Shown here one piece after another: positions 59,502 through 64,000 of a stretch of DNA of 64,000 nucleotides. The position numbers were made by a program, and so were the translations under genes. The first letter of the stretch is position 1. Every line of letters starts with the position of its first letter. The notes under the pieces are model-generated. The model was not told where the DNA came from. It did no database searches and was given only the letters and a program-made list of their open reading frames with translations. The stretch lies in contig NZ_JAGKQQ010000001.1 in assembly GCF_017939745.1 (NCBI RefSeq), positions 1,488,001 to 1,552,000 on the forward strand. The letters run 5' to 3'. The stretch is from Gemmata palustris. GTDB lineage: Bacteria > Planctomycetota > Planctomycetia > Gemmatales > Gemmataceae.

Positions 59502-59530
59502 TAATTACACCAATCGCGCGCGACCTGTCG
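59502..59530 (-). promoter_or_regulatory. Element promoter motif P5
   Basis: Minus strand: CGACAG, 17 nt, TAATTA. It starts 9 bp after the stop of the sigma-like gene and is 105 bp upstream of P4, so the 104-aa gene and primase may be served by tandem promoters. Confidence 0.5.
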
Positions 59531-59538
59531 GGCGAAGT

Positions 59539-60057
59539 TTACGGATCGTCGCCAAGTTCCCGGGCCGCGAGCCGGGCGCGCAGTTCCTCGACGCGCGCGT
59601 GGACCGTTGTGCGGGACAGACCCCACGCCCGCGCGATGTCGGCGACGGTGTCGGTGACCAACCGGTGGGCGAGGTCGCGCAGGTCGGGGGGCAGGGCCGC
59701 CAACGCGTCCGCCAAGTCGATCGCGCGTGCCAGGTCGTCCGGGTCGCCGCGGCATGCGGCGCTCGCGGGGAGTGCTCCGGGGGCGCCCGCGCGCTTGACG
59801 CGCCGGCGCGCCCGGAGCACGTTGTTGCCGGCGCGCTCGACGACGCACCACACGAAGGCGGGCCAGGTGCCGCGCCCTTCGGTGAACCGATCGCGCTGGG
59901 CGAGTACCCGGAGCACGAGTTCGTGTTCGATGTCCTCACGGTCCTGCGGTCGCAGTCCGGCGCCGCCCACCATGCGGTCGGCCTTTCCGCGGATGATGGC
60001 GGCAACGGTCGGGTCGATCGGGTTGGCGGGATCGGGACGGCTGTGAGAATTGGACAA
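59539..60057 (-). CDS. Element-encoded sigma-70-like factor (B)
   Basis: 172 residues. Region-2-like part: IIRGKADRMVGGAGLRPQDR, EDIEHELVLRVLAQRDRFTE, FVWCVVERAGNNVLRARRRV. Region-4-like part: DALAALPPDLRDLAHRLVTD and VADIARAWGLSRTTVHARVE. TTG 60057 is chosen: GGAGGAG lies 7 nt upstream, and the upstream frame is not conserved. A perfect 20-bp palindrome covers this ribosome site, which suggests control of its translation or a repressor site. Same position and plan as 16927-17571. Confidence 0.6.
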   Translation of the reverse strand: MSNSHSRPDPANPIDPTVAAIIRGKADRMVGGAGLRPQDREDIEHELVLRVLAQRDRFTEGRGTWPAFVWCVVERAGNNVLRARRRVKRAGAPGALPASAACRGDPDDLARAIDLADALAALPPDLRDLAHRLVTDTVADIARAWGLSRTTVHARVEELRARLAARELGDDP

Positions 60058-60064
60058 GGCAAAA

Positions 60065-60084
60065 CTCCTCCCGGCCGGGAGGAG
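60065..60084. promoter_or_regulatory. 20-bp perfect palindrome over the ribosome site of the sigma-like gene
   Basis: CTCCTCCCGGCCGGGAGGAG reads the same on both strands. On the minus strand its second half holds GGAGGAG, the ribosome-binding site for TTG 60057. It could fold and hide the site, or be the operator of a dimeric repressor. Confidence 0.6.
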
Positions 60085-60231
60085 CGGAGGGCGTGGGCGC
60101 GGACCCGGACGCGCAAGCCCGCAACGAATGCGGGGGCGATGCGAACACCGGGTGGTGCCCACAAGCGCCTCCGCAAAGCGGCCGGCTGAAAGTCGGGTGA
60201 TGGATTGGAACGGAAGCGGCGGGTGGCCCGG

Positions 60232-60576
60232 TCAGCCGGGTAACTCGGCGTGGAACGGGAGCCCGTGTTTGACGCTCAGCACGGTGATGGTGCCGTCGCC
60301 GATGTCGTCGAGCAGGCTCATCAGGTCCGCGACTTGGTTCTTGAGCCGGCAGTCCGGGCGCCCGGACTCAGGATGTGGCCCGTTTTCGCTCGCAAACTTG
60401 TACTCACGGATCACAACGGGCGTCGGGTCGAGGACGGGTTCACCGCCGCGCACGACGAGGTTCTCGACGCGTCCGAAATTGAGCTGTTGCAGCAGTTCGA
60501 CGATCCGTTGTCGTGCCGGTGAGAGGGAACGCTTGGTGGGTTCGCTGCCTGGGCGGACGTGAGACGATGTGGTCAT
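60232..60576 (-). CDS. Conserved hypothetical protein (planctomycete family)
   Basis: 114 residues. RQRIVELLQQLNFGRVENLV, VRGGEPVLDPTPVVIREYKF and ALSVKHGLPFHAEL-like end (TVLSVKHGLPFHAELPG). I recall short proteins of this pattern (inFGRIE-VRGGEP-VKHGLPF) from many planctomycetes, with no known function. ATG 60576 gives the N-terminus expected for them. It lies between the QueC-like gene and the sigma-like gene and is absent from element A, so it counts as cargo. Confidence 0.65.
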   Translation of the reverse strand: MTTSSHVRPGSEPTKRSLSPARQRIVELLQQLNFGRVENLVVRGGEPVLDPTPVVIREYKFASENGPHPESGRPDCRLKNQVADLMSLLDDIGDGTITVLSVKHGLPFHAELPG

Positions 60577-60678
60577 CTGCGATGCTCCGTGGTCGTCCGA
60601 GCCGGGAGTGGCTCGGCACGGGCAGGATCGCACGGGCCGCTGAGCCGGCGCTGGGGGTGGCGCTGAAACCGCGCTGAT

Positions 60679-62469
60679 TTACGACTTTTCTTCGGCGCCC
60701 AAGACGAGGCGGTAGAAGCCCGCCTGCGAACCGTCCAGGCGCACGCCGGTGAACTCGCGGTCCCGGAACCGGCGTCGGATGTTGCTCATGGTCTGCTGAA
60801 CGGTGTTGCGAGTCGTCCGCGCGTTGCCCCACACGTCTTCGATGAGCGTCTCGACCGACACGTACTGGCCGAGCGATTCGGTCAAGCGCTCCACCACGCG
60901 GAACTCGTTTGAGTTCCCCAGGAAGCACTCGCGCCTGTCGAGGAACACCTCGAACCGGCTCCGCTCGACGATCCAGCGCCGGGCAGCGTGCGCGGGCGGG
61001 GCGTCGCCGGTCCGCTCCACGCGCCCGACGATCACCCCGAGCAGTGACTTGGCCGGGTACGACTGGCGCACGAGGTCCTCGGCGCGGGCGGCCAGGATCG
61101 CGTGCAGAGCGCCACGCACCTCGGCGGCGTGATCCCGGTGTAACTCGAAGATCGCCCGGGCGCCCTCGGCTGCCGGGCGCCCGGTGAACGGGAGCGCGTC
61201 ATTGATCTCCGCGTACCGCTGTCCGAACGTGACGGTGTCCGTCACCGCCTCCATGTCCAGCGCGGACCCCACGTACCGCTCGCACAGGGTCAGTTCGGGG
61301 CCGGTGCGCTCGCCGGTGAGTACGTCGCTGTCGTACCGCTGGGGTGGGTCCTCGGCGTCACTCAACCCAGCCGCTACAGTAGTGAGCCGGCGGTCCACAC
61401 ACTGCGAGCACCGCCCGCAGTGCGGGTGTCGCTCCTCCCGGCCCCACACGTGGCCACAGCTGCACGTTCGGGCGCACAGGTCCGCGTGGCCCTGAGCCCG
61501 GAGCCGGCGCAGCATCCCCGCCTTGGTCGTCCACTGGTACGGGTTCTGCACCTCGAACGGCCCGTCGAACAACGCGGAGAACAACGCCCCGAACCGGTGC
61601 AGCGTCTGCGGGTGGGTGGTGCGCGAGGCGCGGGCCCCGACGAGTTCGCGGCTCCCGGGCAGGTGCAGGCTCGTGACTCCGTTCTCGTAGAACCGGAACC
61701 GGCGGCGCCCGGCGAGCCGGGCCACCACCGCGGCCACCGCCGCGAACAGGAACGACCGGCCCCGCTGGCTGAACTCGTTGTTCAGCTCCCGACCCTTGTT
61801 GATCGTCGCGCCGACGTGGAGCGGACTGATCTCGGACCGCGGGAGCCGTTCCCGTAGCGCGGCCAGCAGCGCGTCCTGCCGCGCCTGGATGCGGCTCACC
61901 GATCGGTGGCTCACCAGGACCACCGGGCGCTGACCCACAAGCACTTCATCGACCGCTCCACACAGCGAGTCGAGTCCGCCGGAGAACAGCACGACCTCTT
62001 CAAACTCGGTCCCGTCGGGCGAGTCGATGAGGTCGGTAACGTACCGCTGACACGGGATCGGGTCGCGCGCCAGAACGAACGCGAACTCCCATTCGGCGTC
62101 GTCGGTGAGGAACACGAGCGCGGCCCGCAGAGCCGCGCTCACCTGGGGTTGTCCCCACACGCCCGGGCAGCGGACCGGGATCACGAGCCGCAGGTGCCGG
62201 CGCCACCGGGCCCCGTAATCAACCACGACCGTGCCACCGCGGGTCAGCACCTGGTCGATCGTGTACACGTAGGCCGCGACTTCCAACAGGTCGGCGTCCA
62301 GGTCGCTGAGTCCTCGGCTCATCGCACGGGACAACTGGTTGATCTCGAGGTGGACATCCCGGGGACCGTCGCCGATCGCCAGCGCGTGCGCGTGTTTCAG
62401 GTCACGCCACTCGCGCGGGGCGTGCGCCATCCGCACGTCGCCACAGAGGACCAGTTGAGGGTCAGCCAT
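60679..62469 (-). CDS. QueC-like PP-loop protein with PhoB-type winged helix (cargo B)
   Basis: 596 residues. The N-terminal part (1-150) is of unknown family. A PP-loop ATPase domain follows: EEVVLFSGGLDSLCGAVDEV with the SGGxDS signature, then a zinc site like that of QueC (CSCGHVWGREERHPHCGRCS QCVDRR). This is the fold of 7-cyano-7-deazaguanine synthase and of QatC-type defence proteins. The last ~90 residues (RFEVFLDRRECFLGNSNEFR, YVSVETLIEDVWGN, NTVQQTMSNIRRRFRDR) form an OmpR/PhoB-type winged helix, an unusual fusion. It probably activates a nucleobase or protein group with ATP and binds DNA. Overlaps its partner gene by 8 bp. Confidence 0.75.
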   Translation of the reverse strand: MADPQLVLCGDVRMAHAPREWRDLKHAHALAIGDGPRDVHLEINQLSRAMSRGLSDLDADLLEVAAYVYTIDQVLTRGGTVVVDYGARWRRHLRLVIPVRCPGVWGQPQVSAALRAALVFLTDDAEWEFAFVLARDPIPCQRYVTDLIDSPDGTEFEEVVLFSGGLDSLCGAVDEVLVGQRPVVLVSHRSVSRIQARQDALLAALRERLPRSEISPLHVGATINKGRELNNEFSQRGRSFLFAAVAAVVARLAGRRRFRFYENGVTSLHLPGSRELVGARASRTTHPQTLHRFGALFSALFDGPFEVQNPYQWTTKAGMLRRLRAQGHADLCARTCSCGHVWGREERHPHCGRCSQCVDRRLTTVAAGLSDAEDPPQRYDSDVLTGERTGPELTLCERYVGSALDMEAVTDTVTFGQRYAEINDALPFTGRPAAEGARAIFELHRDHAAEVRGALHAILAARAEDLVRQSYPAKSLLGVIVGRVERTGDAPPAHAARRWIVERSRFEVFLDRRECFLGNSNEFRVVERLTESLGQYVSVETLIEDVWGNARTTRNTVQQTMSNIRRRFRDREFTGVRLDGSQAGFYRLVLGAEEKS

Positions 62470-63244
62470 GGGCGGCTTCCCCCCGCACCTCGAGTTCGCG
62501 CCGCAGTTTGGTCAGCGCGTAGGCCGAGAACTTGCCGGCCTGTTCGGTGGTGATTCCGGTCTCGAACTTGGACTTGGAGTACCACCCACCGGCGTAGGTG
62601 CGGACGATGATCGCGGCCTCGTGGCAGTGGACGTCGAGGTCGGCGAGAAACGCGTTGTGTTCACCGGGCGTGGCGAACCGCCCGTTGCCGCCGACGTGCT
62701 GGGACAGTTCGCGAGCGAGGTGGTAGAGGAGGAACCGGCGCGTGAACCGGGCGTAGAACTCGTGGGCCAGGAGCGCGAACCCGTTTTGGGTGGAGAGGTC
62801 GCGTGTGGCGTCCTGGATCTCCTGTCCGGTCGGGAAGAGGGTGACGGAACGGCCGCCGACGCAGTGGGTGAGCGCCTCGGTCGCGGCGAGTGCGGCGATC
62901 TGCCCGAGGTCGGTTTGCGCGGTGCGGGTGTCGAGGTGCCAGTGGCGGACCGCGGCGGCGAAGCCGGCGGTCAGGTCGAACAGGCCGGGCGGGTCGGGAA
63001 CCGCGATGTGGAGTTCGCCGAGTGCGGCGGCGAAATCGGTCCGGCGTGCAGCGAGCGCGGTGTGCGCGAGGAGGTAGATAACGCGGGTGACGCCGTGGTC
63101 GCCTTTGGAGAGTCGGAGGCCACGGACGGCCGCGGCCGAGGTTGCGCCGGCGACGGCCGCAACGCTGGACCCATCGGCGATGCGGCCGATCACGGCGTGC
63201 CAGGGTTTGGTATCGGGCAGGGCTCCGAGTCGGATGCTTCCCAT
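62462..63244 (-). CDS. Unknown partner of the QueC-like protein (cargo B)
   Basis: 260 residues, mostly helical: VIGRIADGSSVAAVAGATSA, IYLLAHTALAARRTDFAAAL, GFALLAHEFYARFTRRFLLY. The end (YAGGWYSKSKFETGITTEQA) has an aromatic-glycine patch. No family recognised; it may play the part that QatB has in Qat systems, but I see no convincing sequence match. First gene of the cargo B operon; its stop overlaps the start of the QueC-like gene, so they are made together. Confidence 0.6.
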   Translation of the reverse strand: MGSIRLGALPDTKPWHAVIGRIADGSSVAAVAGATSAAAVRGLRLSKGDHGVTRVIYLLAHTALAARRTDFAAALGELHIAVPDPPGLFDLTAGFAAAVRHWHLDTRTAQTDLGQIAALAATEALTHCVGGRSVTLFPTGQEIQDATRDLSTQNGFALLAHEFYARFTRRFLLYHLARELSQHVGGNGRFATPGEHNAFLADLDVHCHEAAIIVRTYAGGWYSKSKFETGITTEQAGKFSAYALTKLRRELEVRGEAAHG

Positions 63245-63274
63245 AGGCGACAGATCCCGGGTTCACTAGTTCAG

Positions 63275-63294
63275 AAATATACGCAAGTATATTT
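63275..63294. promoter_or_regulatory. AT-rich inverted repeat upstream of cargo B
   Basis: AAATATAC, GCAA, GTATATTT: perfect 8-bp arms, 30 bp before ATG 63244, in GC-rich surroundings. It has the look of an operator overlapping the promoter of the cargo operon. The KorB-like protein encoded just upstream, or the winged helix of the QueC-like protein, are candidate binders. Confidence 0.5.
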
Positions 63295-63341
63295 TCAGTT
63301 GCGAGCGCGGCAGACAATGTCGGTAGTGACGATTCGGGTGA

Positions 63342-63803
63342 CTATTTCGCCTCTTCTGTTCGCGCGGCCACGCACCGTTGGAGAAGGGCGCGCCACATCT
63401 TGCGCTGGCGGGGCCAGTCCGGTGTGGCGGCGAGCGGGCGCACGTCCTTGAGCACCAGCGGGTCGCGCCCGCGGTTCACCTTGGGGAGGAACAGGAGCGC
63501 CTCCTGGATGTCGGGCGCGAGGTGGAGCAGGGCCATGATCTGGCTCACCCGGGCCCGGGTCACGTGCCCCAGGCGCGCGAGTTCCGCGTGGTCGGTCACC
63601 TCGCCGCACCGGATCAGGTCCTCGAACCGCAGGGCCAGCGCCAGGAGGCGCGAAACCCGCGGGACGCGCCCGGGCTCGGGCGGGACCGGTGCGGGACCGA
63701 CACGCAACTCCTTGGTGCGCCCGCGCCGGGCGAAGTGGATCGTGCCCGCCACCGTCAAGGTGCTCGGTGCGGGCGTCGGGTTCGTGGTGGTACCCGTGCT
63801 CAT
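63342..63803 (-). CDS. KorB/ParB-like HTH protein downstream of recombinase (B)
   Basis: 153 residues, clear counterpart of 19962-20390: TVAGTIHFARRGRTKELRVG, RVPRVSRLLALALRFEDLIR, HAELARLGHVTRARVSQIMA and LLHLAPDIQEALLFLPKVNR. Its ATG overlaps the recombinase TGA in the same ATGA way as in element A. The C-terminal RQRKMWRALLQRC is basic. Confidence 0.7.
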   Translation of the reverse strand: MSTGTTTNPTPAPSTLTVAGTIHFARRGRTKELRVGPAPVPPEPGRVPRVSRLLALALRFEDLIRCGEVTDHAELARLGHVTRARVSQIMALLHLAPDIQEALLFLPKVNRGRDPLVLKDVRPLAATPDWPRQRKMWRALLQRCVAARTEEAK

Positions 63804-64000
63804 GCGACCTCCCGTTCGTCGTGGCGCGCGGCGAACTCGTCGGCGAGGGCCTTGATCCCGGTCGGGTGAAACGACACGGTGACATTCCCGTCGCGCCCGT
63901 CGTACTCGACCTTCTCCACCAGGAGTGCGATCACCCGGGCCCGTTCGAGCGGGGTGAGCGTGCCCCAGATCGGGTCGAACGCAGCCAGAGCCCGTGCCGC
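63800..64000 (-). CDS. Serine recombinase of element B, C-terminal end (truncated by window)
   Basis: 66 codons plus stop are visible: FDPIWGTLTPLERARVIALL, EKVEYDGRDGNVTVSFHPTG, IKALADEFAARHDEREVA. They align with the end of the element A recombinase (FDPVWGSLTPREQGRVIDLL and TFRPTGIKALSAEL). The rest, with the catalytic domain, is beyond the right edge. The TGA overlaps the ATG of the KorB-like gene. Confidence 0.85.
   Translation of the reverse strand, partial: AARALAAFDPIWGTLTPLERARVIALLVEKVEYDGRDGNVTVSFHPTGIKALADEFAARHDEREVA

Overview
The window looks like chromosome of a planctomycete of the Gemmata group. The evidence is very high GC with strong G/C third positions, a DUF1549/DUF1553 + DUF1501 gene pair, an ECF sigma factor fused through a membrane helix to WD40 repeats, and many large multi-sensor histidine kinases. 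This assignment rests on gene content only.

Layout. (1) 1-387: end of a thioredoxin-like gene. (2) 893-3658, minus: six-gene cassette M1 (ParB-methyltransferase fusion, small HTH/terminase-small-like protein, four small proteins). (3) 4054-10819, plus: host-type genes (ECF sigma-WD40, DUF1549/1553, DUF1501) with two copies of a hairpin repeat. (4) 11063-22740, minus: mobile element A. Reading downstream from its promoter it holds a small ORF, DUF2924, a large serine recombinase, a KorB-like HTH protein, two unknown cargo genes, a sigma-like factor, a conserved small protein, prim-pol/DUF3987, a GNAT-like protein and a TubC-family A DNA polymerase gene split by an in-frame TAG. (5) 22709-26262: a WD40 gene between direct repeats that carry the element promoter. 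(6) 26477-33526, minus: DnaJ-like/DnaK-like pair, secreted trypsin-like protease, secreted hypothetical. (7) 33775-52424: a two-component signalling cluster with four giant or hybrid sensor kinases. (8) 52590-64000, minus: element B, with the same backbone as A: methyltransferase cassette M2 (near-duplicate of M1), a ~255-bp palindrome, primase-helicase, the conserved small protein, sigma-like factor, a different cargo (a conserved hypothetical, a QueC-like PP-loop protein with a PhoB-type winged helix, and a partner), KorB-like HTH, and the end of a serine recombinase at the window edge.

How it fits together. A and B share a backbone (recombinase module, sigma-like factor, 105-residue protein, primase, methyltransferase cassette) and differ in the genes between the sigma-like factor and the KorB-like gene, so that interval behaves as a cargo slot. 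Eight copies of one promoter-like motif (minus strand, exactly 17 nt between the two boxes) occur in the window, most of them just upstream of backbone genes. I infer an element-specific regulon, perhaps driven by the element's own sigma-like factor. Both elements also carry a very large palindrome at or just past the 3' end of the primase gene, a candidate replication or control site. The QueC-like/winged-helix pair in B is a candidate undescribed defence or DNA/nucleotide modification system. No capsid, portal or large terminase gene is visible, so integrative elements are more likely than complete prophages.

No tRNA, rRNA or CRISPR array was recognised.
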